In this document: positions 1 to 11,294 of the stretch, in pieces
Layout of the letters: each line of letters begins with the position of its first letter
Position numbering within the stretch: position 1 is the stretch's first letter
DNA from: Juglans regia
Lineage: Eukaryota > Streptophyta > Magnoliopsida > Fagales > Juglandaceae
Assembly (NCBI RefSeq): GCF_001411555.2
Contig: NC_049901.1
Coordinates: forward strand, 27,174,372 to 27,238,371
Reading direction: 5' to 3'
Length of the DNA: 64,000 nucleotides
Made by a program: the position numbers and the translations under genes
Notes under the pieces: generated by a model
Databases searched by the model: none
Told to the model about the DNA's origin: nothing
What the model saw: the letters and a program-made list of their open reading frames with translations, nothing else

Positions 1-1190
1 TGATAAAATTGCTTATCAATTTTTAGACACAATACTTGTTTGAAAGAATCATTTTTAGATTTGAGATTATTGATCTCAGCTTTGAGTTCAATAATTCATC
101 ATACCCAAATCAACTAGTACAAGAGATATTTATATATGCTAGTACAAGCTTGCTTATATATATATACATATATGCTAATACAAGAGATAAGATCAAAGCT
201 CCTACCCGAATCAGCAAGATCTCTCTAATTCAAAACATATTTCTCGTGTCTTTTCTCACTTTAGGCTACAGCAAGCTTCCTGTCTTACACTCTTGTTTTA
301 ATGCTTTGGAGTGGTACTTCAACTTAGTTATCATCTGCAAGTAGGCTCAAATCTTGGTAATTTCAAAGTGTAAGGATTGTGCCAAAATGAGAGAAAAAAT
401 TCCTTCACATGGATAAAATACTGACGACAAGTAGGTAGTTGGGCAAGCAACTTGTGGCCAAAGTTGAAGTAAGGCAAGTAGCATGTTATACAACTTGGTA
501 GATGCGGGACATCACAGGGTGATAAAGGAAGGTTAGCCCTATACTAGACAACCATAGTGTGTGTTGACCATACGAAGGGTGAGCAACTGGCGAGGACAAG
601 CCTGGTGAAAAGCTAGGAGCACTCCGAGATTAACACATAGGAGCTTAGAAGGCAACATGTGTCGTACCCAAAGCCCATGCTCCATTAGGAGCGTCACAGT
701 AGTAGTATGTCTAGGAAAATGAAATACGGACCTGCAATCCATATCATGTTATCTCAGAAGTATGGTCTAACACCACATGGGAGAATCTCATAAGGGGAAG
801 AAATGCGGGTTTGGTCTTAAGGAAAGTTGGAGAGATGTACGCACTTTGTCCCATCAATCACTCGGTCTCTACCATTCTTCCACTCTAGAGGAAAAATGGA
901 CGGTTGAGGGCTGAAGTCTCTCATTCAAGCAAGGCAGAGGTCAGAGGAAGCATCAAAATCTGTTAGGACTGTAACTAGCATGTCCTTTTTTAATTTATAA
1001 TTTAAGATGTTTATTGTATTTAGGCGACGAACACTCTATGGTTCAATACTTTTGTATGTAAGTGATGAACTTTATGATGGTCTATAACTATATATGGGAA
1101 AAAGTGATAGTGACATATGGATATTCTATTAATGATGAAGTAATTGTATGCTTCTGTGGTACTACTAAATTAATCTTCGACTAATCTCCC
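1..1190. other. Intergenic, no gene recognised
   Basis: No open frame here resembles a known protein; the longest (36-344, plus) spans a TA-rich low-complexity stretch near 150-180. The region could be old repeat DNA, since a LINE remnant follows directly, but I see no termini, target duplication or coding motif. Confidence 0.5.
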
Positions 1191-1194
1191 TTAC

Positions 1195-2342
1195 TGTTAA
1201 TGATGGAGCTTCAGGAGATAGAGAACAAAAAGGCAGGTAGGACATTATTGTTGAACAACCTTTTCAGAAGACACAATTAGGTTTAGAACTTGACAGGGTC
1301 ACCTTGGTGGAGGAGATTCAGGGCGACAAAAATCCAGGGCGTTGTGGTTGAAAGGGGGGATAGATGTACGAAATTCTTTCATCTAGTTGCCAATTCATTT
1401 AGGAGTACAAGCACAACTCACATAGGAGGACCAATGTCATTTAGATGTTTAATATTAATGGAGATGTTTCTTTGGATGTATTGAGATCAAAGCTGCTGGG
1501 TTTTACAAGTATTTTCTCATTGAACAAATGGTGGCAAAGCTCAATAGTTTAGCTTTGAGGCCATTGATCATCAAAGTGCTACATGGTTTGGGAGGCCTTA
1601 AAAAAAAAGAAAAAAAAAAGGAGAGATTTCTGAAGTAGTATCATAGTTTCAAAGATGTTAAAAGATAAAGCATCAGGATCGAATGATTTCACTATAGGCT
1701 TCTTTCAATCTTATTGGGAAATGGTGATGATATGGTGAAGATGTTCTAGGAACTCTTCTCACTTGGGATGTTCGAGATATAAGGCGCCTTAATGATAGTA
1801 TTTTTGGCATGAGCAACTTCTTTGGGAAAGATCTTAACCATGAACATGTTATGAAAATATCGGATTATTATTATTGAACGATGATGTATGTGCAAAAAAT
1901 GTGATGAAACAACGTGTCATCTGTTACTCCATTGTGGTTGCAAAGGTATTACGGTTTGATTTCTTTGAAAGAATGAAGTCAGCTTGGGTTATGCCTACAA
2001 AAGTGGTCAAGCTTCTAGCCAACCGGAGAACCATTTGCGGTATTCTACAAATTGCAACTAGGTGAAAGATGGTTTCTATTTGTATTCTATGGTGCATACA
2101 GACAAAATGAAATGATTGAAGAATTAGAAGATAGGGAACACTCACTGAAGGAGATTAGATTGTTTCTTTTAATACATTATTTCTATGGACTAAAGATATT
2201 GACTTTGATGGGCTAGATTTTCATAATTTCCTTGTATCTATTTCTTCATATTAACTAGGTATTTTATCTTGTGTACTTCTTGTGTATTTAGGCTACATCT
2301 ACTTTTGCCATTATGAATAAAATCTTTTACTAAAATAAAAAA
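1195..2342 (+). mobile_element. L1-type LINE, decayed 3' fragment
   Basis: Conceptual translation with frameshifts gives three blocks found in plant L1-type LINEs. The first (about 1290-1420) contains GDRCTKFFHLVANS, the segment just upstream of reverse transcriptase. The second (about 1655-1730) contains DKASGSNDF followed by FFQSYWE, the start of the RT fingers. The third (about 1874-2190) contains SAWVMPTKVVKLLA and later KMVSICILWC, the zinc-binding (zf-RVT) C-terminal region. A 3' untranslated stretch with AATAAA-like sequence and an A-rich tail (2331-2342) ends the element. The RT palm and YADD region are missing between blocks two and three, so an internal deletion occurred. Stops and frameshifts show it is dead. 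An internal A-run sits near 1600-1620. Confidence 0.8.
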
Positions 2343-3257
2343 ATATGATTCCACATCTGTCGTTTGACAGGTTACATATGTGACTTGTGTTAGAAAACTA
2401 AAAATAAAATCCTATATTTTCAAAATAAAAAGTTATTAAAAATGAATATTAAATTAAAGTCATATCAGTTTGTAAGATTACTTTTGTGTAATTCTTTTGT
2501 AGTTAAAGTATTTCTTTTAAATTTAACATTTGATTTCTAAACAATTTGGGTTTCTTTAATTTTAAATAATCAAATATATGGTTTCTTTGTCTATTTAATT
2601 CAAGTTTTTTATAATTTTTTTTAATAACTAATCAGAAATTTTATTAATAAAGTAGCAGGCGTAGTCCAAATACGCATGATTTACATGAGAGAAACACCCA
2701 AGTCAAGATTATAGCTGAAGCAAGAAACACGTGAACACTGAAATCCATCGCATCGCATCTCTCTTCTCAAATACACCACAACAAACATATTGGATTCATC
2801 TTGCCATATTGCTACAATTTGTGGATTAGCAATTTGCTAGATCGTCCAAAAATCATCTAGTGCCTCTTGTACCCTATTTTGAACAAAAAACCACGAGAGC
2901 ACCCTCAAGGTCGACGTTTTCTGGCACTAACGGGTCTCTGTCAAGAACAGCATTGTCCGCTATTTGGCCTTTGCTTTTAACCCCGAGTCTACCTGATTTA
3001 GTTGGTCTTAGTCTGCCAATGGGCTTCATTCCTGTTGTGATTCACTCGTCTGCGCGTGTTGCCCACCCCCTTTTTTACTCTAGTATCCTCCTGGACAGCA
3101 CCATTTAGGAGAGGACTAGGAAGCTTGACCATTTGGGCTCCGTTCTTTCTCTGCTAAATTGCTGCTCAGCTGCTTTCCAGGGTTTAAATAAGTATAAAGT
3201 GAAGTGCATCCCATTTATGACTTGTAAGATTAGATGTATGAGACACTAAGGCTTTGC
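2343..3257. other. Intergenic, 3' side of the PPR gene
   Basis: AT-rich sequence between the LINE tail and the PPR stop codon. It should include the PPR 3' untranslated region and polyadenylation site (minus strand), but no single signal stands out. Short open frames, such as 2860-3108, have no recognisable motif. Confidence 0.5.
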
Positions 3258-5543
3258 TCACCAGTAATCTCCACAAGTGCAGTGCCCACTCTTAAAGTGG
3301 TGGAATCGATGCATATCCCTCACAATTATTTCCCTATGCAAAAGCTGAGAAGTATACTTCACAAAACTATGACAGTCAATACAAATCCGGAGGTTCTTCA
3401 TTATCCGAATTGGCATCTCAGAAGTTGTGCTAATGATTCCATAAACAAGTGCAAGTTTTTCACTATGATAACCAAGAAGCACTTCTCTTTGTTCTTCTTC
3501 TACATCCTGCATCACCAGGTTCACATCAGATGAGTATCCGATTTCCTTCAATCTTCCAGTCAGCTCAGCCAAGCATGAATAGATATCTGTGTCCTGTGGA
3601 TGCGACCTATCTCCCATGACAAAAGTGTGGACTTGATTCTTCAGTTGGATCCAAGACTGACCAGGGACTTTCTTAACCATTCTCCGTCGCATCAAGCTCC
3701 TCACATTAGCTGCCTCTACCCATCTATCATTAGTAGAGCACATATTTGATAACAAAATATAAGGTCCAGCTTCTAATGGTTCAAGCTGAAGAAGTTTTTC
3801 AGAAACCCACTTTCCCATCTCAATATTTTTGTAAAGTGTGCAAGAAGATAGAAATGATCTCCAAACCCCACTCAAGTCAGAGATAGCATTTTCATGAATG
3901 AACGCCTCTACCTTATCCAAGTGACCAGCTCGACCATAAAGATCAACCATACATGTGAAGTGTTCAACTCCAGGTTTGATGCCATAAACTTCTTTCATCA
4001 ACCTGAAATATTTGGAGCCTTCTTCAAGCAGCCCGGCATGGCTGCATGCAGTTAAAACCCCTACAAAAGTAACCTCGTTTGGTTTTATCCCCTCATGCAC
4101 CATTTGCTCAAAAAGCCAGATGGCTTTCCTCCCTTGACCATGTAAAGCACTGCCAGTAATCATTGCAGTCCACAATACAACATTAGGATGGATAGTTTGC
4201 TTGAAAATTGTCCAAGCATCATCCAAGCTTCCACATTTAGCATACATGTAAACTGACGAGGAACTGAGGTAAACATCTAAAGTGTACCCAACCTTCTGAA
4301 TGTATGCATGGATCTGACGGCCAAGTTCCAAAATTCCAGCATCAGCACATGCAGAAACAATGCTTGTGATGGTAAACCTGTCCACCTCAACTTGTTCATG
4401 GACCATAGAGATAAACATTTTTAAAGCATCTTTGAACTCGCCATTCTGAACATACCCAGACACCATTGAACTCCATGAAACAATTTCCGCTGTTGGTTCA
4501 TCAAAAGTGATCTTGGAGTTTTGTGTTCCAACACAGTCTAGAGGCCTTTTTCTGAAGATTACTGATGCCTTCTCCATTTTCCCACACTTGCAATACATAT
4601 CTATAAGTGAAGTCCTTACAAACCCATCTTTCTCGAAACCAAACTTCAGAGCACGACCATGAATTTGTCTCCCTAGTTCCATGATGGATAAAGACGAAAC
4701 CAAAACCAATGCTATGGAAAAAGTAACTTTATTCAGCACATGACCATTCCTTGCCATCTCATATAGTAGCTCCAGTGCAGTTCTTTCGTAACCATTTCTC
4801 ATTAGCCCATCTAAGATTGTATTCCAACTCGCAACATCTTTAGAGGGCATACTATTGAACATGGCAAGAGACTTCTCCATGTCCCTAAGGTGCAAATATG
4901 CACCAACCATTATATTCCATGACACTGTGTCTCTCTCAAGCATCACTGAAAATAATGTTTTTGCATAATCAAAGGACCCACATTTCACATAAAAGTCAAG
5001 AATAGAGTTATCCAGTACGACATCCAAATTAATTCCACTTCTCAATATCCACCCGTGAATTCCCATACCCATTCGAAGATCACTTGTACTAGAACAACAC
5101 TTAAAAACAATAGATAACGAAAATTGGTTTGGATGGACACCCTCAATTCGCATCTCCCTAAGGAGGTCCAACACCATAGTAGATACCCCAATTCGAGCAT
5201 AGCCCGACATAAGAATTGTCCACGTACGGACATCTCTATCAGAAATTTCGTTGAACAACTTCTGTGCATAATTTAAATCCTGAGATTTCACAGAAAGATT
5301 TAGAAAATGATTGGCCACATTCAAATTTTGGAAGGAGCCGCTCTTTACCGCCTTAGCATGATGGATGCCGACTGCTAAATCAGCCGTTAAATAATGTACT
5401 GGTGAAGAGTGGTACCAAAAGAATTGGAATCGACGAAACTCAAACTTGGTGGTGTTTGTAGTTAAACAATCCAGAGTGAGAAAGTGGGCTCGTTTAGAAA
5501 ATCTAGTTGGGATAAAGCATAAGCTGAGACAACACCGTCTCAT
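3258..5543 (-). CDS. Pentatricopeptide repeat protein, PLS class, DYW subtype
   Basis: Uninterrupted 761-residue single-exon gene, usual for plant PPR genes. Residues 1-45 are rich in Arg, Ser and hydrophobics with few acids, fitting a mitochondrial or plastid targeting peptide. About 73-590 is a run of degenerate PPR motifs (repeated patterns such as DVRTWTILMSGYAR, VSWNIMVGAY, VSWSSMVSGYVQNG, LGRQIHAYIQ). The E region follows, with PGQSW at 627-631. The last ~95 residues form the DYW cytidine-deaminase-like domain: HSE at 693-695, CxxC at 721/724, HCTC at 754-757 and the terminal CGDYW. All zinc and catalytic positions I can check are present, so it is predicted to bind an organellar transcript and support C-to-U editing. 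The ATG lies in good context with no longer in-frame option. Only repeats lie nearby, so context gives no target. The orthologue is not assigned. Confidence 0.95.
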   Translation of the reverse strand: MRRCCLSLCFIPTRFSKRAHFLTLDCLTTNTTKFEFRRFQFFWYHSSPVHYLTADLAVGIHHAKAVKSGSFQNLNVANHFLNLSVKSQDLNYAQKLFNEISDRDVRTWTILMSGYARIGVSTMVLDLLREMRIEGVHPNQFSLSIVFKCCSSTSDLRMGMGIHGWILRSGINLDVVLDNSILDFYVKCGSFDYAKTLFSVMLERDTVSWNIMVGAYLHLRDMEKSLAMFNSMPSKDVASWNTILDGLMRNGYERTALELLYEMARNGHVLNKVTFSIALVLVSSLSIMELGRQIHGRALKFGFEKDGFVRTSLIDMYCKCGKMEKASVIFRKRPLDCVGTQNSKITFDEPTAEIVSWSSMVSGYVQNGEFKDALKMFISMVHEQVEVDRFTITSIVSACADAGILELGRQIHAYIQKVGYTLDVYLSSSSVYMYAKCGSLDDAWTIFKQTIHPNVVLWTAMITGSALHGQGRKAIWLFEQMVHEGIKPNEVTFVGVLTACSHAGLLEEGSKYFRLMKEVYGIKPGVEHFTCMVDLYGRAGHLDKVEAFIHENAISDLSGVWRSFLSSCTLYKNIEMGKWVSEKLLQLEPLEAGPYILLSNMCSTNDRWVEAANVRSLMRRRMVKKVPGQSWIQLKNQVHTFVMGDRSHPQDTDIYSCLAELTGRLKEIGYSSDVNLVMQDVEEEQREVLLGYHSEKLALVYGIISTTSEMPIRIMKNLRICIDCHSFVKYTSQLLHREIIVRDMHRFHHFKSGHCTCGDYW

Positions 5544-5839
5544 TTTTTACCCTCTAGCAAACAATCAAGCATCATCAAGTACCGTAAAACAAGAAAAAGA
5601 CCCCTACAAAAAATATGGGAAAAGACATCGAGATTTAAAAAATATTTTAAAAAAATGTATTCTGAACTACAGTAATAAACCAAAACAGAGGATGCGCAAA
5701 TAATTAACACTTTGGATTAGTTGGGAAGTGAGAAAAAATAAGAAAGAGATTAGGAATTCGACGCGGTGTTAAAAGAGAGGATTTACACCCTCTGATAGTC
5801 GGACACACATCACAATTTTAGGAAGCTTAAAATACAACC
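5544..5839. promoter_or_regulatory. Presumed promoter side of the PPR gene
   Basis: About 300 bases between the PPR start codon (minus strand) and a MITE. It should hold the 5' untranslated region and core promoter. No convincing TATA box was found, so this is inferred from position alone. Confidence 0.3.
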
Positions 5840-6040
5840 GGTCTCATTTAATCCAATCCCCGTGCATCACTCTCATTTTTTTTTTACAATTTTTCTAAAT
5901 TTTTTATATAAAATATAATAAATAATTCAACTTTTTCAAATCTCAAAATAATAATAATAATATTAAAAAATAATATTCTAATATTTTATTCAATTTTCAT
6001 CTAAAATTATCTCATCTCATCTTACTATCCAATTGAGGCC
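5840..6040 (-). mobile_element. MITE, GTTTGGA/GATGAGAT family
   Basis: About 200 bases of AT-rich DNA with related ends: GGTCTCATTTAATCC on one side, and on the other strand GGCCTCAATTGGATAGTAAG followed by repeated GATGA. The interior (TTTTTCAAATCTCAAAATAAT, and ATTTTATTCAATTTTCATC) recurs in copies near 30226-30436 and 57086-57935, so this is a dispersed family. No coding capacity. I could not define a target duplication. Confidence 0.7.
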
Positions 6041-6899
6041 CTAGTCACTCTCTCAAGTGATCTCAACATCTCCGAAACCAAAGGGCATGAAATTAACAAA
6101 AACAAAAAATCTTACAAACCTAAGAATTAACATTTCTAGAAGGTTAGCAAAAACAATGAATTTTGCTAACCCAAAACTTCTAACATCTCTATTCTAATGG
6201 TACTTTTGTCAAGGCTTGCAGTCTGACACTTGATGGTTGAAGTGGTGGAGGGGATATTCCCCTCCTAGCCCACTGGGTTGGGCCTGGGTAAGACTCTGAA
6301 GCCCATACCGGCCTGGATCGCTCCTCTCCTATGGCCTAAGAATCACGAGTGGAACCCAACCCATAAGCTGCATTAGAAGAAAGGGGCAACATTGTGTGGA
6401 AAACAGTTTTTTTTTTGGGGATAGACGTGAAATGCCGACCCTGACACTCACCTATGATACCTAGCATTAAAAGATCTACACCGACAAGTTAATGCAGAAT
6501 ACTAACAACTCTGCATTCTTTGACGATGGGGACGAGAAGTGACCACTCCTACCACCTACCATCTAGACGCCACCCAGGGAGCCACATCACATTCATTAAT
6601 GGAGCCACCTTAGAAGTTGCACCGCATTAAAGGCCATGACTTTGGCAACTGTGGGCGTGACACAAACCTCTAACATAGTGTATTGGATGTCCCCCTGATG
6701 CCTTGTATAAAAGCCAAACTCCAGGTATGAATAACTCTCTCTAAACTCTCGAATTAACATGCGATTCTCCAAGAAGAATAAGTACTGACTTTGACTGGAC
6801 CACCACTGAGCCCACTTTCGTCTCTTTAATTGCAGGTAGAAAGATCCCGACCAGAGTTGTGGGAGCTTAGCCCAGGTGTATGAAACACATTGTCAACAA

Positions 6900-6916
6900 T
6901 GGCGCCGTCTGTGGGA
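6900..6916 (+). other. Primer-binding site of the Tat-like element
   Basis: TGGCGCCGTCTGTGGGA begins one base after a CAACA LTR end at 6898. Its first nine bases match the complement of the plant tRNA-Asp 3' end; the rest diverges. It marks the 5' LTR boundary. Confidence 0.75.
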
Positions 6917-6943
6917 TCTCTATAGATACAACGCATCCTTCAT

Positions 6944-7432
6944 ATGCCAGATGAGGCGGGGTTGAGTAGGAACGAACAAGAAGAATCTCGGAGCACTGGT
7001 AGGGTAGACGCCGATGAAGAAGAAAGAAAGAAGCTGCATAGCCTCATCGACAAATATAAGGAGATGGTGAGGAAGATGGGCGCCTCCACATTGGTGGATC
7101 AACTACTCACCAACACAGACTTACCTTACAATACTGAGGTGATCAGCATCCCCCAAATAGAAATGCACAATGGGTGCAGGGACTCCCTTGAGTACTTGGA
7201 AACCTTCAAGGCTTATATGACCCTGCACGTTTTCCAGGAAAAATTGTTTGTTGGGGCCTTCCCACTAACCTTGAAGGGGGCCGTGAGGGGATGGTTTGGG
7301 TCGTTTGTACCCAGGTTAGTCGATAGCTGTGGAGAGTTAGTCTGTCTATTCCTCACACAGTTCATAACCAACAGGAGGAGAAGGCTCTTCATCACGTACC
7401 TCTTAACCATCAAACAAAGGATGAAAGTCTGA
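6944..7432 (+). pseudogene. Retrotransposon gag (Tat-like), truncated by stop
   Basis: A 162-codon open stretch. About residues 85-160 match the gag capsid region of plant gypsy elements: SLEYLETFKAYMTLH, AFPLTLKGAVRGWF, LFLTQFITNRRR. A stop ends the frame at 7430, but gag homology continues downstream in broken frames. Around 7820-7870 a decayed zinc-knuckle-like C..H....H.....C pattern is visible. The first residues follow directly on the primer site, as in Tat elements. No functional protein is expected. Confidence 0.8.
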
Positions 7433-8039
7433 AAGCATATCTGGCCAGGTTTAACAAAGTGCGCATGACGATGGACGACTAGGATGAAAAACTATCCTAG
7501 CGGCGCTCCTGGGAGGCATATGGCCCCGAAACCTGTTCATAGTAGAGTTGGCAAGAAGAACTCCAACACTGAGGGAATTCATGGACTAGGCCGATGGCTT
7601 CATTAACGCTGAAGACATGCTCTGAGCCCTAACCAAGCTTAAAAAGACAGAACTAGAACAGGCCGATTGGAAGGCTAAGGCTTCGGGCAAAGCCAAGGCC
7701 CTAAAAAAGAGGCACCCCCCTCGGAGGCCTAGGACTCTGATATAAAAAAGTCATGTTGACTGTAGAGGACAAAAACAAACCAACTACCCGAGAAACTAAC
7801 AACTAGGGCAGAGGCCGTTGCTACTGCACCTATCATTGGACCACATCTCACAATATCGCATATTGCATCTCACCTAGAGCAAGAAGGGAGAGAGGCAGAG
7901 CATCCAGCCCCCCAGAGACATATCATCTAGGGAAGAGAACGAAGCCGAGGAAGGTTTGACAGTCTAAGAAGGAGCAAAAGCCCAAGGAGATGGTGGGTGG
8001 AGGGAAAACCTCTGCAGAACCGCCCTCAAACGTCGACTC

Positions 8040-8733
8040 GCAGAAATAGCCCCTGGACGAGATCAAAACCATCGCCGGGGGGTTTGCTGGTGGCGGCCTG
8101 ACCTCCTCCAACATGAAAGCACATCCCAAAAGGGCGCGATACGAGGAAGTGTACCTAGCAGAGCACTACCCGTCCAAACAAAGAAGAAGCGCGACTACAC
8201 CAGTCATATCCTTTGGGGAAGCTGACGAGCTTGTGACCAACTTCACAACAAGGATAATCCTGATTCGGCAACTCCACGGACATTCTCTTCTGGGATGCCT
8301 TCACTCAGATGAGGATTGATCTCACCCGACTGCAGCAAGAGCTCATGTCGTTGAAAAGGTTCTTGGGGAAGATGGTTCAACCAGTGGGAACCATCACCCT
8401 ATTAGTCTTGGCTAGCAAAACCCCTCACACGGCCTCCACAATGGTCGACTTCATAGTGGTGAAGGTCCCCCTATCATACAATGCCATACTGGGGTGGCCT
8501 ACCCTCAACAACTTGAAGGCAGAAACTTCAACTTACCACTTGAAGTGAAGTTCCCAATGGCCATAGGAGTGGGGGAGATCCGAGGCAAGCAAGTATTAGC
8601 ATGCAAGTGCTATGTGCAGGAGCTAAAACCGGCAAAGGGGGAGGTCCACGTGGTGGAAGCTCCTGGAGGTGACAACATCTCTCCACCTCCCCCCGAGTTC
8701 GCCACTGAAGAAGAAGAGATTAGGGACAAGTAG
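8040..8733 (+). pseudogene. Gag-pol linker and aspartic protease remnant
   Basis: Overlapping frames (8113-8319, 8309-8548, 8494-8733) contain blocks typical of Tat polyproteins: an AGGFAGGG-like motif near 8070, RYEEVYLAEHY, then GTITLLVLAS, YNAILGWPTLN and GVGEIRGKQVLACKCYVQEL. The last block follows the protease in this lineage. The catalytic DSGSS-type motif is not visible near 8285-8310, where the frame shifts, so the protease is dead. Confidence 0.7.
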
Positions 8734-8759
8734 GCCCACATACAAATGGAGCCAAACGA

Positions 8760-9740
8760 TCCATTAGAGTTAGCTCACCTGGATCCAAGCCGTCCCTAGA
8801 CAATGGTCAAAATCGACAGCAGGATGGGACCTAATATATAACAAGCCATGAAGTAGCTTCTCACAGAGAAACAAGATGTGTTTGCCTGGGGCCACGAGGA
8901 CATGCCCGGGTTCTATCCTGACATAATCAAACACCACATGTGCATGGACCTCAAGGCTAAGAGGGTCAGGCAGAAGCACCAGAGTTTTAGTGCTAAGAAA
9001 TGTGTTACCATTACTGAGGAGGTCGTCCACCCGTTAATGACAAGGTTTATACAGGAGGCACACTATCCAGACTAGTTATCTAATGTCGTGCTGGTGAAGA
9101 AGGCCAATGATAAATAGAGAATATGTGTCGACTTCACCGATCTGAATAAATCCTACCCAAAAGATAGCTTCCTGCTACCTGGGATCGAATTGATAGTGGA
9201 CTCCATTGGGGGCCACCGTATGCTAAGCTTCATGGATGCTTATTCAGGGTACAATCAGATCTGCATGAACATTGAATATGAGGAGAAAACCTTATTCATA
9301 ATGAATAGGGGACTATACTGCTGCATGGCCATGCCTTTTGACTTGAAAAATGTGGGGCCACTTACTAGCAACTGGTTAATCGCATGTTCAAGGAGCAAGT
9401 AGGATGAAACATGGAGGTCTATGTGGATGATCTACTCGTTAAGAGCAAAACCCTTGAACAGAACCTAGCCAACCTGCGCGAGGCCTTCACGGTGTTGCGA
9501 CGCTACCAGATGAAGCTCAATTTAGCAAAATGTGCATTCGGTGTCAAGTCTGGGAAGTTTCTTGGTTTCATGTTCTCTAAGGCCAACCAAGAGAAGGTGG
9601 ATGCCATACTCAACATGGCCCCACCTCGGAACATTAATGATGTAGAAAGGCTCGCCGGGCAAGTGGCGGCACTCAATAGGTTCGTGTCTCATTCAACGGA
9701 CAAGTGCTTACCATTTTTCAAGGTGCTGTGGAAGGCATAG
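8760..9740 (+). pseudogene. Reverse transcriptase remnant (Tat-like)
   Basis: Frames 8878-9075, 9190-9402 and 9411-9740 cover RT in order: DVFAWGHEDMPGF, ICVDFTDLNKSYPKDSF, MLSFMDAYSGYNQI and, in a new frame, the YVDDLLVKS catalytic block near 9421-9447, then KLNLAKCAFGVKSGKFLGFM. Stops at 9074, 9117 and 9402 plus a frameshift break the chain. The YVDD aspartates themselves are intact. Confidence 0.85.
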
Positions 9741-9759
9741 ACCTGGGATGACGAGTTCG

Positions 9760-10502
9760 ACCAGGCATTTGAGTCCCTCAAGTAGTACCTCACCAGCCCA
9801 CCACTGCTTAGTCAGGCTAAACTAGGAAAAGCCTTGAGCCTATATCTGTCCATCTCCCCGCATGAAGTCTTTGCAGCCTTGGTACGAGACTTGAAGGGCA
9901 CCCAGAAGCCAATATTCTACACCAGTCATGCTTTTCGAGGAGCAGAGGCGAGATACCCCCTAATGGACCAGCTGGCCTTCACCCTGTAATAATTGCGCAA
10001 TGACTCAAACCATACTTCCAGTGCATTCGATATGGGTCCTGACCGAAACCCCCTGAAGAAGATCTTACAATAGCTAGATGTCTCAGGCTAGCTAATGAAC
10101 TGGGCGATAAAGCTGAGCGAATTTGACATCGTGTACATCCCCAGGAAAAATGTGAAAGGGCAAGTGCTGGCAGAATTCGTCGTAGAGTTCATTGGCTTCC
10201 CAGAAGAAGTCCGAGATGCACCTCCCTTGAAGCCTTGGCAGGTCTTTGTCGATGGCTCATCCCGTCGGGCTAGAAAGGGAGTGGGGGTGCATATTTTTAT
10301 GGACGCCGGAGAAGAACACAACTATGCCATCAGGCTGGCATTTAAAACCACCAACAACGAAACAAAGCATGAACCACTACTAACCAAGTTAGCAGTCACC
10401 AAGTCACTGGGAGCCGACAAAATGGAAGTAAGAGCTGACTCCCAAGTGGTCGTCAACCAAGTCTGGGGGGCTGGGTGTTCACTACATAGAACGAGAAGCT
10501 AA
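9760..10502 (+). pseudogene. RNase H and second (archaeal-type) RNase H-like domain remnant
   Basis: The first part (about 9770-10080, broken) reads as the usual gypsy RNase H. The open stretch 10095-10502 contains EFVVEFI, then WQVFVDGSSRRARKGVGV, AIRLAFKTTNNETKHEP and KMEVRADSQVVVNQVWG, a second RNase H-like domain placed between RNase H and integrase. Among plant gypsy elements this double RNase H is known from the Tat lineage, which supports the classification. The expected ANNEAEYEA-type Glu site appears altered. Confidence 0.75.
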
Positions 10503-10851
10503 AAAAATACTTGATGCTTGTGGGTGCCCCAGGCTGAGAACCAGAAGGCCGACAGTTGGCACAAGCCACGTCTGGGTAGGAGGACATGCCTCTGTCGAAG
10601 CAGATGGTGATTAGAACAGTAGACGCGCTTGTAGTAGGGGCCGAAATCTTAGAAGTAAGGTCGGGGGTCCAAAATGGGCAACAGAGATAATCAAATACTT
10701 GGATGCCATGAAGCTGCCCAACGAGAAGTGTGAGGTGAGGAAGATCAAGAATAGGGTAGTAAGCTTCACCCTTGTGGATGAAGTCTTGTACCGGCTGGGT
10801 TACTCCACAGCTCTCTTGAGCTGCGTTTCTTCCGAATAAGCACAATACATT

Positions 10852-11271
10852 ATGGCGGTGATGTACAAAGGAGTGTGCAGCAACCACACAGGCAGAAAAG
10901 CATTGGTAGGAAAAGTAGCGAGGGTGGGATACTACTGGCCACATACCCTCAAAGACATAGAAGAGTTTGTCCAAAAGTGCCAAAAGTTTCAGGAATACGC
11001 CTCAATACCTCACTGCCCGTCGAAGGAGCTTACGTCAATCATGTCACCATGGCCCTTCAAGCTATGGGGAGTTGACCTAGTCGGCTCGCTACCTCCAAGC
11101 AAAGGAGGCGTGAAGTTCATAGTCATTGATATTGACTACTTCACCAAATGGGTGGAGGTCGAAGCATTGGCAATGATAACGGAAAGCAACATCATCTGGT
11201 TCCTGTGGAAGACAGTAGTGTGCAGATTTGGCATCCCTCATTGCATAATTTCGGATAATGGGAGGCATGTA
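10852..11271 (+). pseudogene. Integrase N-terminal and core fragment
   Basis: The open frame contains a decayed zinc-binding domain (CSNHTGRKALVGKVARVGYYWP, ending in the CQKFQ segment) and the start of the catalytic core: WGVDLVGSLPP with the first Asp, then DYFTKWVE and GIPHCIISDNG with the second Asp. The frame is cut just after this motif, at a short direct repeat. The final Glu and the C-terminal domain are absent. Confidence 0.8.
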
Positions 11272-11294
11272 TGCAGATTTGGCATCCGTCATTG
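11221..11294 (+). repeat. 23-bp direct repeat at the integrase breakpoint
   Basis: A 23-base segment starting TGCAGATTTGGCATCC occurs at 11221-11243 and again at 11272-11294 with one mismatch. The second copy abuts unrelated C-rich sequence. It marks the truncation point of the Tat-like element. Confidence 0.85.

Larger units (their letters stand above)
6190..11294 (+). mobile_element. Tat-lineage Ty3/gypsy retrotransposon, degenerate and 3'-truncated
   Basis: Plus-strand order is LTR (with TATA motif TGTATAAAA at 6704-6712), primer-binding site at 6900, gag, protease, reverse transcriptase, RNase H, a second RNase H-like block, then integrase. The second RNase H block and the gag type point to the Tat group. 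Many stops (for example near 7434, 8732, 9075, 9404 and 10085) inactivate it. The sequence stops inside the integrase catalytic core at about 11271-11294 and no 3' LTR follows. The left boundary is approximate because there is no second LTR to align. Confidence 0.85.
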
